A DNA stretch of 64,000 nucleotides from Pseudoneobacillus sp042683745 (GCF_042683745.1 NZ_JBHUJX010000036.1:186001-250000); one strand, 5' to 3'; shown: positions 23,114 to 33,352, counted from the first letter of the stretch. The notes: generated from the sequence alone by a model not told the origin. Numbers and translations are program-made.

Positions 23114-25933
23114 TTATATCCCACCTTTATTCACATTTAACGCTTCTTGGATAATCCACGTTTGTTCTTGTTTATGGAATTGCGGATCACCTGTTGCGGT
23201 ACTTGCTCGTTTTGGTCGACCAATATATTGAACCGATAATCGCTCCAATCTCACTTCCGCGAGATAGGTGTGGATGACTGGCCATGCTCCCATATTTTTC
23301 GGTTCCTCTTGAACCCATATCATCTCACTCAGATTTGGAAAGCGTTCAATTAACTCCTGCACTTCCCTTTTCGGAAATGGATAAAGCTGTTCCACTCGAG
23401 CGATATGTAATGACTCTACTTCTTCACTAGTCATCTCATCAATTTTAGAAGCTAAATCAATTGCCACTTTTCCACTGCATAAAATAAGTCGCTTTACTTT
23501 ATCTGTTTCGGCTCCCGTTCCTGTTTGTTCTAATAAAGGTTTAAACGTACCATTACTTAATTCTGAGCTAGGGGAACCTGTATATGGATGACGGAGCAAG
23601 CTTTTCGGTGTCAGAATAATGAGTGGACGTCCTTCATCCGTGTCAGAAAGGAATGCTTGCCTTCTTAAAAGATGAAAATATTGCGCAGCACTCGTTACAT
23701 TGGCAACGATCCAATTGCCTTCTGCTGCCGATTGGAGGAAACGTTCCATTCGACCACTCGAATGCTCTGGACCTTGCCCTTCATAACCATGTGGAAGAAG
23801 CATAACAAGACTTGATTTTTGTCCCCATTTTACTCGACCTGCTGAAATAAATTGATCAATGATCACCTGGGCCACATTCACAAAATCACCAAATTGGGCT
23901 TCCCAAAGGACAAGGGCATCTGGCTTTTGAATACTATAACCATATTCATAGCCAAGAACAGCCGTCTCAGATAAAGGGCTATTATAGATAGAAAATGAAG
24001 CTTTCGCCTCAGGAAAGTGGTGTAATGGAACATACCTTTCATTCGTTTCATAATCATGTAGAACTAGATGGCGGTGGGCAAATGTTCCACGTTCACTATC
24101 CTGCCCGGTTAGACGGACTGGCTTTCCATCAGCTAATAAAGAGGAAAAAGCAAGCGCTTCGGCTAAAGCCCAATCCACCTTATTCCCTTCCGCAAATGCC
24201 GTCTCTCTTCTTTTTAAAATTCGCTCTAATTTCGGATTCACTTTAAAATTCCCTGGCCAATTTAACAAATTACGATTGATGGATTGTAATAAATCAAGAG
24301 AAACATTCGTGTCAATTTCCGGAATCTCAGGAGAAATGGGCTTTGGAACAGGAACAGGTTCTTCTTCCCCTGCCGTTAATTGGTCAAAAATCGTTTGGAG
24401 TTCACTCATGCGTTCCTCACTTTTTTTGTTCACTTCCTCTTCCGTTAAAACATTTCCAGAAATCAATTCATTTGCATACTTTTTCGCGATGGTCGGGTGC
24501 TCATTAATCTTTCGATATAAATGAGGCTGTGTGACTTGAGGATCATCCATCTCATTGTGTCCAAAGCGTCGATATCCGATCAAATCAACAAGAATATCTT
24601 TCTTAAATTTTTGACGATATCGAAAAGCGAATATCATGACAGCCAAGCAGCTTTCTGGATCATCAGCATTCACATGAATAATCGGAATTTCATAACCTTT
24701 AGCCACATCACTAGCATATTTTGTCGAACGAGAATCCGTATTGTTTGTGGTAAATCCTAACAGATTATTGGCAATGATATGAATGGTTCCACCTGTTTCA
24801 TAGCCTTTTAAATTACTTAAATTTAACGTTTCTGCTACTACCCCTTCACCTGGAAACGCAGCATCCCCATGAATCAAAATACTAAATGATTTTTGCTTAT
24901 CTTGATTTGGAAAACCCGCTTTCGTACTATCCTCTTGTGAAGCACGAGTGATCCCTTGTACAACGGGATTAACAAACTCTAAATGACTCGGGTTATTCGC
25001 AAGACTTATATGAATGGTATGTTCCCTTTCTCCTTTTACTTCACGTTCTGCTCCTAAATGATATTTCACATCACCAGACCAGCCATAATTAATTCCCCTT
25101 GAACCTTCGGAGGGAACTAAATCTTTATTTGGCGCGTGATGAAATTCAGAGAAAATAAGTTTATATGGCTTCCCCAGTACATGTGCCAACACATTTAAAC
25201 GTCCACGATGAGCCATCCCTATCATCAAATTGTCTATCCCATCTTCACAGCCAGCTTGAATCACTTTATCTAGCATTGGAACTAACATATCGATTCCTTC
25301 AATGGAAAATCTTTTTTGACCGACGAAGGTTTTGTGTAAAAATTTCTCAAACGTGTCTACTTGTAGCAAGCGAACGAATAATTCAATTCTCTCTTCCTTC
25401 GATAGAGTTAGATCAATCAAGTCATTTTCCACGTATTTATTCAGCCATTTCCTCTCTTCCACGTCATGAATATGGCCAAATTCATAGGCAATCGTTTTTG
25501 TATAGACGTCCCTTAAATGTTGATAGGCTTCCCAGCCATTTTGGATCGAAGCTGGTGCATCTTGCCATATCCACTGAACTGGAATTTGTAGCAAATCCTC
25601 TTTCGTAAGCTTATATGCTCCTAGGTCTAAAAAACTCGTATCCCCTGTGGAATCTTGCTCGAACGGATAAATATTAGCTGCCAAATGTCCATATGTGCGG
25701 ATATTTTCTAACAGTTTCATCCCTGAAATCAGGTTTCGATTATTTGTCAGCTGTACCGGAATGGTGGATGGAGTTTCTATTTCGTTCTCTGGAGGCGGAC
25801 CTAATTTTTCAAATAAAGCTTGGATGGATGGATCTACTAAATTAGGGTCCTCCTTATATTTCTCGTATGCATCATAAATATAGCCCATGTTTGGGCCATA
25901 AAAATTTTCCCAGATGTACTTTTGATTATCCAT
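23114..25933 (-). CDS. odhA: 2-oxoglutarate dehydrogenase E1
   Basis: The 939-residue thiamine-diphosphate enzyme decarboxylates 2-oxoglutarate and passes the succinyl group to OdhB. The N-terminal peptide (NFYGPNMGYIYDAYEKY) is of Bacillus type. The thiamine-binding motif runs from GDAAFPGEG to IIANN near residues 350-380, and the transketolase-like domain with HGYEGQGPEHSS is intact. Length matches the family (about 940). ATG at 25933 sits nine bases after AAAGGGGG; an upstream in-frame codon would add ten residues not seen in homologues. It is the first gene of the odhAB operon. Confidence 0.96.
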   Translation of the reverse strand: MDNQKYIWENFYGPNMGYIYDAYEKYKEDPNLVDPSIQALFEKLGPPPENEIETPSTIPVQLTNNRNLISGMKLLENIRTYGHLAANIYPFEQDSTGDTSFLDLGAYKLTKEDLLQIPVQWIWQDAPASIQNGWEAYQHLRDVYTKTIAYEFGHIHDVEERKWLNKYVENDLIDLTLSKEERIELFVRLLQVDTFEKFLHKTFVGQKRFSIEGIDMLVPMLDKVIQAGCEDGIDNLMIGMAHRGRLNVLAHVLGKPYKLIFSEFHHAPNKDLVPSEGSRGINYGWSGDVKYHLGAEREVKGEREHTIHISLANNPSHLEFVNPVVQGITRASQEDSTKAGFPNQDKQKSFSILIHGDAAFPGEGVVAETLNLSNLKGYETGGTIHIIANNLLGFTTNNTDSRSTKYASDVAKGYEIPIIHVNADDPESCLAVMIFAFRYRQKFKKDILVDLIGYRRFGHNEMDDPQVTQPHLYRKINEHPTIAKKYANELISGNVLTEEEVNKKSEERMSELQTIFDQLTAGEEEPVPVPKPISPEIPEIDTNVSLDLLQSINRNLLNWPGNFKVNPKLERILKRRETAFAEGNKVDWALAEALAFSSLLADGKPVRLTGQDSERGTFAHRHLVLHDYETNERYVPLHHFPEAKASFSIYNSPLSETAVLGYEYGYSIQKPDALVLWEAQFGDFVNVAQVIIDQFISAGRVKWGQKSSLVMLLPHGYEGQGPEHSSGRMERFLQSAAEGNWIVANVTSAAQYFHLLRRQAFLSDTDEGRPLIILTPKSLLRHPYTGSPSSELSNGTFKPLLEQTGTGAETDKVKRLILCSGKVAIDLASKIDEMTSEEVESLHIARVEQLYPFPKREVQELIERFPNLSEMIWVQEEPKNMGAWPVIHTYLAEVRLERLSVQYIGRPKRASTATGDPQFHKQEQTWIIQEALNVNKGGI

Positions 25934-26108
25934 TTTCACATGCCCCCTTTCAGACGTTGACACATCACTACATAGTTGGTTTTCCCTGTATGCCTACATA
26001 ACATTCAATAGAGATGGGAAATTTCATTCTTTCCATTTTCATTAGAGTTACAATGATGATAGAGATGCAAAACATCCTTACAAAAAAATTTTAATAAAGT
26101 GAAATGAT

Positions 26109-26136
26109 TTGAAACATAAACCCGTTATATTATACG
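26109..26136 (+). promoter_or_regulatory. Putative promoter of the ECF sigma operon
   Basis: TTGAAA (26109-26114) and TATACG (26131-26136) with a 16-bp spacer. The same hexamer contains TGAAAC, the -35 element of many ECF sigma factors, so autoregulation is possible. It overlaps the longest possible reading of the sigma gene, arguing for the internal start at 26187. Confidence 0.4.
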
Positions 26137-26186
26137 AATCACCCAAACGAGACATGCGCATGATCGTTTTAAGACTGGAGGGCATT

Positions 26187-26753
26187 ATGCAAGAGGAAAT
26201 CCAATGGATCCAAGAAGTGTTAGCTGGAAATAAACAAGCATACGCACACATCATTAATAAATATAAAAATCAAGTATATGCATCCGTGTTACGGATGACC
26301 AAAAATCCACAGGATGCACAAGATTTAGTGCAGGAATCTTTTATTAAGGTATACCATCAGCTTGGAAAATATGATGCTACAGGATCATTTGCTAGCTGGT
26401 TATTTCGTGTCACGATCAATCATTGTATGGATGAGTTTCGAAAGAAGTCGAACCAAATCAAAAAAGAGGAAATGACCGATGAAACGCTCGTAAATTCCAA
26501 TTATCCTGAAGTTATTTTTTTGAAAAAAGAAAAAAACAGACAGCTCGAACGATTAATTGCTACATTACCTGAGGATGAGCGAATAATTATTCTTTTACGA
26601 TATGTAAATGAATTAAGCTATGACGAGATAAGTGAATTAGTGGACCTCCCGATTTCGACCGTTCGGAATAAACTTCACCGAGCAAAGAAAAAAATGCGGG
26701 AGACTGTCAAACGTGAAGGAGGCTATTTCAATGAAGTGTTGGGAAACCGATAA
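26187..26753 (+). CDS. ECF-type RNA polymerase sigma factor
   Basis: The 188-residue sigma-70 family factor contains only regions 2 and 4. Region 2 (about residues 20-90) includes YKNQVYASVLRMTKNPQDAQD and SFASWLFRVTINHCMDEFRK. Region 4 (about 125-178) has LPEDERIIILLRYVNELSYDE and the helix-turn-helix LVDLPISTVRNKLHRAKKK. The ATG at 26187 follows CTGGAGG. The next gene starts 23 bp before the sigma stop and encodes its membrane anti-sigma, so they are translated together. The inducing signal and regulon cannot be inferred. Confidence 0.92.
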   Translation: MQEEIQWIQEVLAGNKQAYAHIINKYKNQVYASVLRMTKNPQDAQDLVQESFIKVYHQLGKYDATGSFASWLFRVTINHCMDEFRKKSNQIKKEEMTDETLVNSNYPEVIFLKKEKNRQLERLIATLPEDERIIILLRYVNELSYDEISELVDLPISTVRNKLHRAKKKMRETVKREGGYFNEVLGNR

Positions 26754-28347
26754 ACTTTCACAATATGTGGATGAATTAGTATCAGAACAAGAACAGCTTG
26801 AAATCAATGGACATTTAATAAACTGCGAGGAATGTAAGGCCATAGTAGCAGCTTTCAAGGAGGAACAACGTTTCTTAATTGAAACATTACAAACACCAAC
26901 CTTGCCTGATCATTTTGCTTCACTTGTGATCGAGCAGCTAGAACCATATGAGCAAAAAGTCAGTCGTTCGAAAAAGTTTCGCTGGAAACGCGTACTTTTA
27001 CCGGCAGCAGGATTTGTGTTGGCCGTTGGATTAAGTGCTTCCTTAAGTCCAGCCTTTGCCCAGTGGATCGGCGGATTGTTCGGAACAGACCGCGTCGATG
27101 AAGGATTACAAATTGCCAATGAGGCGGGCTTTACGCAAAGTGTGAATCGTGAAGTAACAGACAACGGAATTACTTTTAAAATTGAAGATATGGTCGCAGA
27201 CCCTTCTCGAGTTGCTTTTTCTTTTCAAATTCTCGATGAAAACGGCAAAAGTCAAAATCCTATGTTCGAAATGAGAGATGGGACCTCTGAAATTGTCGTT
27301 ACAGATAAGCTAGGAAAGAAGCTTGAATTAGGTAGTATGGGCTGGTCAAGCTCAGGCGGTAAAATTGGTTTATTTGAGTTTCCATTAAATGAGCATCCAA
27401 ACATAGAAGAAATGATTGTGAAATTCCATTTTACGGAATTAGATAAGAAGAAGGGGAACTGGCAGCTAGAGGTCCCCGTCGATTTAAGAGAAAGTTTGAA
27501 GGCCACAACGAAAAAACCAATCAATGCGGTTGCTTCAGAGCATGGAATGAACATCAACTTAAAAGAAGTTCGTTTCGCTCCTTCTGCTAGTGAAATTATT
27601 TATGAAACATCCTTCACGAAAGAAGAGGAGGCACGTTTGAGTGAAAAAATCCAAATGCTTGAGAAGAAATTTGGCAAAAAGCATTTTCTAACCTATACAA
27701 ATTTCGGCACAAACATTCAGTACCATATCGAAAATAAAGACGGTAAGGCCCTCTATCAACATAATACCTTTACGGAAGACAGAGGCCATACAACCGATTC
27801 AGGTGCAATCCAAGGTAGTGGTAGAAATCTTGGTCCTTTAGGTCATATGGCTTGGAACGACTCCTTTATTCCACAAAAAAGCCAAGAGGAACTTACATTC
27901 GTCCTAGACGGAGTGGTCAAAACAGTACCTTCCGATTTCGAGGTGACTTTTAAGCCTAAGGAATTAAAGGATCATCCCGTATCATTTGAATACGAAGGGA
28001 ATTACATGACCATTAAAGAGGCAGAAAAACAAACGAAATGGGGACTTCGAAAAGCTCTGTTCCCAATCGAAAAGGAAACGTCCTTCGTTATTGAAATGGA
28101 AGGCGGTAAAGAAGTTCCTTCCAGCGAATTTGGAATTTGGATCTTAGTAGATAAAAAAGGAAAAAGCTATTCTACCTACCATAGTGGTTCGGTTCTCGAT
28201 GAAAAAGATAAAAATGGTCGCTATATAACGACCCAAACTATTGCTTCCAACGACATCGATGAAGTTCCTGAGGAATTGACGTTACATCTTCTTTCGGTAA
28301 CTAGATATTATGAAGTGAAGGATAAATGGAAAGTATTATTGCATTAA
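26731..28347 (+). CDS. Membrane anti-sigma factor with DUF4179 domain
   Basis: The 538-residue protein starts with a cytoplasmic zinc-finger anti-sigma domain (residues 1-45, with the H..CEEC pattern of zf-HC2 types). One membrane segment follows (about 90-110, VLLPAAGFVLAVGLSASLSP). The rest is a large extracytoplasmic region beginning with a DUF4179-like domain. The layout is that of anti-sigmas that hold an ECF factor at the membrane until an envelope signal releases it. The start at 26731 lies eight bases after GAAGGAGG and overlaps the sigma gene. The outer domain presumably senses the stress; its ligand is unknown. Confidence 0.88.
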   Translation: MKCWETDKLSQYVDELVSEQEQLEINGHLINCEECKAIVAAFKEEQRFLIETLQTPTLPDHFASLVIEQLEPYEQKVSRSKKFRWKRVLLPAAGFVLAVGLSASLSPAFAQWIGGLFGTDRVDEGLQIANEAGFTQSVNREVTDNGITFKIEDMVADPSRVAFSFQILDENGKSQNPMFEMRDGTSEIVVTDKLGKKLELGSMGWSSSGGKIGLFEFPLNEHPNIEEMIVKFHFTELDKKKGNWQLEVPVDLRESLKATTKKPINAVASEHGMNINLKEVRFAPSASEIIYETSFTKEEEARLSEKIQMLEKKFGKKHFLTYTNFGTNIQYHIENKDGKALYQHNTFTEDRGHTTDSGAIQGSGRNLGPLGHMAWNDSFIPQKSQEELTFVLDGVVKTVPSDFEVTFKPKELKDHPVSFEYEGNYMTIKEAEKQTKWGLRKALFPIEKETSFVIEMEGGKEVPSSEFGIWILVDKKGKSYSTYHSGSVLDEKDKNGRYITTQTIASNDIDEVPEELTLHLLSVTRYYEVKDKWKVLLH

Positions 28348-28353
28348 TAGTTT

Positions 28354-28392
28354 GGCGTGAATTCCATTATGGAAATCACGCCTTTATTTTTT
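28354..28392 (+). terminator. Terminator of the sigma/anti-sigma operon
   Basis: Stem GGCGTGA-ATTCC / GGAAAT-CACGCC followed by TTTATTTTTT. Confidence 0.88.
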
Positions 28393-28484
28393 ATATCAAT
28401 ATAGCGAATGCATATTTATTTTTTTAAACAAACTAATTAGGATATTGAAAACATAAGTTAATTGCTCAGGTCTAAGGAGGAACT

Positions 28485-28958
28485 ATGGCACTTATTATTT
28501 TCGGCAGTATATCTATTCTTTTTCTTATTTCCTTCTCAGTTACTAAAAGAAAGATCCATTTATTCGAATGCATTATACTTTGGGGTTTCATTCTTTCCCT
28601 TCAAAATAACTATATTTGGCTAACAGGCATTAATCTAAAATTACTCACACTTCCGACTAATTTACAGAATCATTGGGCTTATATTAGTGTACGAAGTGTT
28701 ATTGTTCCGATAGTGATTATGCTTTTTCTTGAACAAACGCCTACTTTTGAAGAGACTTGGAAAAAAATATTGTACTGGTTAGGAACAATCTCTATCCTTG
28801 TCGGTATTGAATATTTAACTGACTTGTTTAAGATTATTCACTTTAGTGAAAAGTGGAAATTTGGGTATTCCTTTGCCAACTGGTCATCCGTTGTCCTCTT
28901 TTCATTCTTAATTCATAAACTGATCAGACATTTTGCAAGAAAGGATGGTTTGATTTGA
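28485..28958 (+). CDS. Small membrane protein, first of a pair
   Basis: The 157-residue protein has four to five hydrophobic segments and no catalytic motif I recognise. The C-terminal part (KWKFGYSFANWSSVVLFSFL) resembles the corresponding part of the next protein (WNFGYSFLFYLASQLITLL), so the two are probably distant paralogues. I recall similar unnamed membrane protein pairs in Bacillus and Clostridium (possibly the CBO0543 group). The start ATG follows TAAGGAGG. The stop overlaps the next start by four bases. Confidence 0.7.
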   Translation: MALIIFGSISILFLISFSVTKRKIHLFECIILWGFILSLQNNYIWLTGINLKLLTLPTNLQNHWAYISVRSVIVPIVIMLFLEQTPTFEETWKKILYWLGTISILVGIEYLTDLFKIIHFSEKWKFGYSFANWSSVVLFSFLIHKLIRHFARKDGLI

Positions 28959-29482
28959 ATAAATTATTACCTCAACATTTTGATGAAAATGAATGGTTCT
29001 TAATCATTTCATTGTGTATCGTTTTTCTTTTCGTTCTTTTTCTTCCACGTCGATTTCCAACAACTTTATCCATTACTTTTTTCTTCATCGGAATTGGAAT
29101 TGCCATGTTTTCAGATTTCCTTTTAGGCATCCCACCAGTGAATTTTTACGATATTAATGATTCCTCAAATTACGAGATCTTTGAACTAATCACTTTTATT
29201 TTGTATAGTCCGTTTGCCTATCTCTTTATATATTTTTTTGAAAAATGGGAAGTTAAGGGGTTATATATTAGTTTATATATACTTGTTTGGTCAATTATAG
29301 GTACACTTTACGAAGCCCTTGCTGTTTACTTTCATGTTTATAAGTATCATGGATGGAATTTTGGATATTCCTTTTTATTTTACTTGGCTTCACAACTCAT
29401 TACTCTGCTGATTTATTATTTTATTAAGAAAAACTACCTTTCTGCGCACAATGGAAAAATGTCTGATCGCTATATTGAGTAG
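28955..29482 (+). CDS. Small membrane protein, second of a pair
   Basis: The 175-residue protein has five predicted membrane segments. It begins with TTG in a TTGA overlap with the stop of the preceding gene, so translation is coupled. An acidic loop (GIPPVNFYDINDSSNYE) lies between segments two and three, and a YHGWNFGYSF motif precedes the last segment, shared with the neighbour. Function is unknown; a heteromeric membrane complex of the two is a reasonable inference. Confidence 0.7.
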   Translation: MNKLLPQHFDENEWFLIISLCIVFLFVLFLPRRFPTTLSITFFFIGIGIAMFSDFLLGIPPVNFYDINDSSNYEIFELITFILYSPFAYLFIYFFEKWEVKGLYISLYILVWSIIGTLYEALAVYFHVYKYHGWNFGYSFLFYLASQLITLLIYYFIKKNYLSAHNGKMSDRYIE

Positions 29483-29573
29483 ATATACACTTTTTTATTA
29501 CCAAATATTTCTCTTAAGCTAGAATATCTTTAGGAAATATATTACTCTTTACATATGAGGAGGTTGAGATTCT

Positions 29574-30683
29574 TTGACAAATTCGACAATTATTCAATTT
29601 AAGAATGTAACCAAACAATATGATAATGACCCAGCTGTTCTGGATCATGTTAGCTTTGAGATTGAGCGTGGGAAATTTTACACACTGCTCGGCCCCTCTG
29701 GATGTGGTAAAACAACGATATTACGTTTAATTGCTGGTTTTACAGAAGCATCTGAAGGAGAAATTTATTTTAACGGGAAAAAGATCAATGATGTGCCTGC
29801 CAATAAACGCCAGGTAAATACTGTTTTTCAAGATTACGCGCTTTTTCCACATTTAAATGTGTTTGAAAATGTCGCTTTCGGACTGCGTATTAAAAAAATG
29901 AAGAAGACTGAAATAGAAAAGAAGGTAAAGGAAGCTCTGAGCTTTGTAAATCTCGAAGGCTATGAAACTCGTGAAATTAGAGAAATGTCTGGCGGTCAAC
30001 GTCAGCGTGTTGCCATTGCTCGAGCAATTGTCAACGAGCCTGAGGTCATTCTTCTGGATGAGCCCTTGTCCGCTTTGGATTTGAAGCTGCGCACCGAAAT
30101 GCAATATGAGCTTCGTGAGTTGCAGCGCCGACTTGGAATTACGTTCATCTTTGTCACCCATGATCAAGAAGAAGCCTTGGCAATGTCTGATGAAATTTTT
30201 GTATTAAACAAAGGAAAAATCCAGCAAAGTGGGACACCAATTGATATATATGACGAGCCTATCAACCGATTTGTAGCTGATTTTATCGGTGAATCGAATA
30301 TTGTAAAAGGAAGAATGATCGAAGACTATTTAGTGGAATTTGTCGGTAAACCTTTTGATTGTGTGGATAAAGGGTTAAACCCGAATGAACCAGTAGAAAT
30401 TGTCATTCGTCCAGAGGATTTGGAAATCACCTCTTTGGAACGCGGAAAACTTCAAGTCCGTGTAGATTCGCAGTTATTCCGAGGAGTCCATTATGAAATC
30501 AGCAGCTATGATCAAGACGGAAATGAGTGGCTTGTTCATTCTACTAAAAAAGCGACGGTCGGTGATGAGATTGGACTTTATTTTGATCCCGAAGCGATTC
30601 ATGTTATGCGTTTTGATGAGACAGAGGAAGAATTCGATCGACGATTAGAAGCGTATTCGATTGGAGAAGGCCATGGAAAATAA
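29574..30683 (+). CDS. potA: Spermidine/putrescine ABC transporter, ATPase PotA
   Basis: The 369-residue ATPase has Walker A GPSGCGKTT at about residues 40-48, signature MSGGQRQR near 139, Walker B VILLDEPLSALD, and a C-terminal TOBE regulatory domain (about 270-355). It energises polyamine uptake through PotBC. TTG at 29574 is the start, nine bases after GAGGAGG. It is the first gene of a tight potABCD operon; its end overlaps potB by 11 bp. Confidence 0.94.
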   Translation: MTNSTIIQFKNVTKQYDNDPAVLDHVSFEIERGKFYTLLGPSGCGKTTILRLIAGFTEASEGEIYFNGKKINDVPANKRQVNTVFQDYALFPHLNVFENVAFGLRIKKMKKTEIEKKVKEALSFVNLEGYETREIREMSGGQRQRVAIARAIVNEPEVILLDEPLSALDLKLRTEMQYELRELQRRLGITFIFVTHDQEEALAMSDEIFVLNKGKIQQSGTPIDIYDEPINRFVADFIGESNIVKGRMIEDYLVEFVGKPFDCVDKGLNPNEPVEIVIRPEDLEITSLERGKLQVRVDSQLFRGVHYEISSYDQDGNEWLVHSTKKATVGDEIGLYFDPEAIHVMRFDETEEEFDRRLEAYSIGEGHGK

Positions 30684-31476
30684 GCTTACGCGCAATTTGT
30701 ATATGGTTCCTTATGCGCTCTGGATTGTTCTTTTTGTCATTGCACCGATTATTCTCGTACTCTATTATTCTTTCTTTGATATTGAAGGACATTTATCGCT
30801 TGCCAATTATCAAAAGTTTTTCACGCCTGTGTACTTAAAAATGACCTTTAATTCATTTTGGTATGCCTTTTTAATTACGGCTATTTCGTTGATTGTTGCT
30901 TATCCAACAGCCTATTTATTAACAAAAACAAAGCATAAGCATCTTTGGCTTTTATTAATTATTGTCCCATCGTGGATTAATTTACTGTTAAAAGCCTACG
31001 CTTTTCTTGGCATCTTCGGCACTTACGGTGTAGCGAACAGTTTTTTAGAAGTGATCGGCATCGGGTCCAAGCAAATATTATTCACTGATTTCAGTTTTAT
31101 TTTTGTTTCCGTCTATATTTTTATTCCGTTCATGATTTTGCCCATTTTCAATTCATTAAACGAATTGAATCCAACTTTGTTGGATGCTGCGAATGATTTA
31201 GGGGCATCTAAATGGACAACCTTTCGTCGAATCATCTTCCCATTGACGATCGACGGGGTGAAGTCAGGCTGCCAAGTGGTCTTTATCCCGGCACTTTCCC
31301 TGTTCATGCTAACCCGATTAATTGCTGGGAATCGAGTCATTACCCTTGGGACAGCAATTGAACAGCATTTTCTTGTTACACAAGACTGGGGCATGGGTTC
31401 GACCATTGCTGTGTTTTTAATCATCATTATGTTCCTTATTATGATCGTAACGAGTAATCGAAAGCGAGGTGTGTAA
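30673..31476 (+). CDS. potB: Spermidine/putrescine ABC transporter, permease PotB
   Basis: The 267-residue permease has six membrane segments and the ATPase-contact EAA loop AANDLGASKWTTFRRIIFP near residue 170. The ATG at 30673 is six bases after GGAG inside the end of potA. PotB and PotC form the channel. The gene ends one base before the GTG of potC. Confidence 0.93.
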   Translation: MENKLTRNLYMVPYALWIVLFVIAPIILVLYYSFFDIEGHLSLANYQKFFTPVYLKMTFNSFWYAFLITAISLIVAYPTAYLLTKTKHKHLWLLLIIVPSWINLLLKAYAFLGIFGTYGVANSFLEVIGIGSKQILFTDFSFIFVSVYIFIPFMILPIFNSLNELNPTLLDAANDLGASKWTTFRRIIFPLTIDGVKSGCQVVFIPALSLFMLTRLIAGNRVITLGTAIEQHFLVTQDWGMGSTIAVFLIIIMFLIMIVTSNRKRGV

Positions 31477-31477
31477 T

Positions 31478-32275
31478 GTGGATAAAAAAATAACGCCATT
31501 ATCAAAGCTTTTTTTATTGATCATTTTTTTAATCCTGTATACACCTATTTTCTTCTTAGTGTTCTACTCTTTTAACAGCGGTGGGACAATGAATGATTTC
31601 AAAGGGTTCACCTTAGACTGGTACAAAGAACTCTTTCATGATACAAGGCTCCTGATTATTGTATTGAATACGCTAGTCGTAGCTTTATTATCAGCGCTCA
31701 TTTCCACAACCATTGGTGTGCTTGGCGCTTTAGGGATTCAAGCGGTTAAAAAAAGACAAACAAAGAACACATTATTATCTTTAAATAATGTTCTCATTGT
31801 CAGTCCTGATGTTATCATTGGTGCATCGTTTTTAATTTTGTTCACGATGGCTGGAATTAAATTAGGATTTTACTCGGTGTTATTATCCCATATTGCCTTT
31901 TGCGTACCGATTGTCGTGTTAATGGTACTGCCTAAATTAATGGAGATGAGCCCTACTTTAATTGATGCTGCCCGTGATCTTGGAGCGAGCCGCCTTGACG
32001 TACTGACCAAAGTTGTTTTTCCCTATATTACACCTGGTATTTTTGCGGGTTTCTTTATGGCGTTAACTTACTCATTAGATGATTTTGCTGTGACATTTTT
32101 TGTAACTGGTAACGGGTTCTCGACGCTTTCTGTCGAAATTTACTCTCTAGCCCGTCGTGGAATTGCCTTAAATATTAACGCTTTATCCACCCTGTTATTC
32201 CTATTTACTTTGATCCTTGTTGTCGTTTATTACTTTATCACGCAACGGAACAAGCTGAAGAAGGGCGGGATATAG
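31478..32275 (+). CDS. potC: Spermidine/putrescine ABC transporter, permease PotC
   Basis: The 265-residue permease has the EAA loop AARDLGASRLDVLTKVVFP near residue 165 and the PotC stretch SLDDFAVTFFVTG following it. GTG at 31478 is chosen because it sits eight bases after GAGG; an in-frame GTG at 31469 overlaps that site. It is third in potABCD, three bases before potD. Confidence 0.93.
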   Translation: MDKKITPLSKLFLLIIFLILYTPIFFLVFYSFNSGGTMNDFKGFTLDWYKELFHDTRLLIIVLNTLVVALLSALISTTIGVLGALGIQAVKKRQTKNTLLSLNNVLIVSPDVIIGASFLILFTMAGIKLGFYSVLLSHIAFCVPIVVLMVLPKLMEMSPTLIDAARDLGASRLDVLTKVVFPYITPGIFAGFFMALTYSLDDFAVTFFVTGNGFSTLSVEIYSLARRGIALNINALSTLLFLFTLILVVVYYFITQRNKLKKGGI

Positions 32276-32278
32276 AAA

Positions 32279-33352
32279 ATGGCCAAATTGATCCGAGTAT
32301 TTTTAGCTATAATCTTGATTTCTGCCGTACTGCTGTTTGCTATTTCTAGATTAAACGCTTCACAAGGCTATTCCAGCGGCAATACTTTAACGATTTACAA
32401 TTGGGGCGACTACATCGATGCCGATTTAGTTGATCGCTTTGAAGAAGAAACAGGAATTAAAGTCATTTATGAAACCTTTGATTCCAATGAGGCAATGATG
32501 ACGAAAATTGAGCAAGGTGGAACAACCTATGATATTGCCGTTCCATCTGAATATATGATTGATAAAATGCGTCAGGAAAAATTGCTCGTTCCTTTGGACC
32601 ATTCTAAACTTCCAAACTTAAAAAATATCGATGAGCGATTTATGGATCTTCCTTTTGACCCAGAAAATAAATATTCTGTGCCTTATTTTTGGGGAACAGT
32701 TGGGATTGTCTATAATAAAAAAATGCTGAATGGTAAAGAAATTAAGGGTTGGAATGATCTTTGGGATCCAGATTTTAAAAATGAAATTCTGTTAATAGAC
32801 GGTGCTAGGGAAGTCATCGGAATGGGGTTAAATAGCCTAGGCTACTCTTTAAATGATATTAATAAAAAACATTTAAGAGAAGCGAAGAATAAATTGGATT
32901 CCCTCACACCCAATATAAAAGCCATTGTCGGGGATGAAAGTCGGATGCTTCTAGAAAATCAAGAAGCCTCGATTGGTCTTGTATGGTCGGGCGTCGCATC
33001 GGAAATTATGTACGAGAATGAGGATTTGGAGTATGTAGTCCCAGAAGAGGGCTCCAACCTTTGGTTTGATAATATGGTTATTCCAAAAACAGCAAAAAAT
33101 ATCGAAGCTGCCCATCAATTCATTAATTTCATGCTCGATCCTAAGATTGCCGCACAAAATACAGAATACGTAAGCTACTCAACACCTAACAAGGAAGCTT
33201 TAAAATACATGCCAGAGGATATGGTAAATGATGAACGCTTCTATCCATCCCCAGCATTAACGGAAAAACTAGAGGTATACGAAAATCTAGGTAAAAAGAA
33301 CTTAGCCTACTATAATGAGTTGTTTTTAGAATTTAAAATGCATCGGAAATAA
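32279..33352 (+). CDS. potD: Spermidine/putrescine-binding protein PotD
   Basis: The 357-residue extracellular solute-binding protein begins its mature part with LTIYNWGDYIDADLVDRFEEETG, in part, the typical PotD start. Family segments include YDIAVPSEYMIDKM and VPYFWGTVGIVYNK. The N-terminus is a single hydrophobic helix (residues about 6-24) without a lipobox Cys, so the protein is held by an uncleaved helix or released, rather than lipid-anchored. It is the last gene of the operon and is followed by a terminator. Confidence 0.93.
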   Translation: MAKLIRVFLAIILISAVLLFAISRLNASQGYSSGNTLTIYNWGDYIDADLVDRFEEETGIKVIYETFDSNEAMMTKIEQGGTTYDIAVPSEYMIDKMRQEKLLVPLDHSKLPNLKNIDERFMDLPFDPENKYSVPYFWGTVGIVYNKKMLNGKEIKGWNDLWDPDFKNEILLIDGAREVIGMGLNSLGYSLNDINKKHLREAKNKLDSLTPNIKAIVGDESRMLLENQEASIGLVWSGVASEIMYENEDLEYVVPEEGSNLWFDNMVIPKTAKNIEAAHQFINFMLDPKIAAQNTEYVSYSTPNKEALKYMPEDMVNDERFYPSPALTEKLEVYENLGKKNLAYYNELFLEFKMHRK

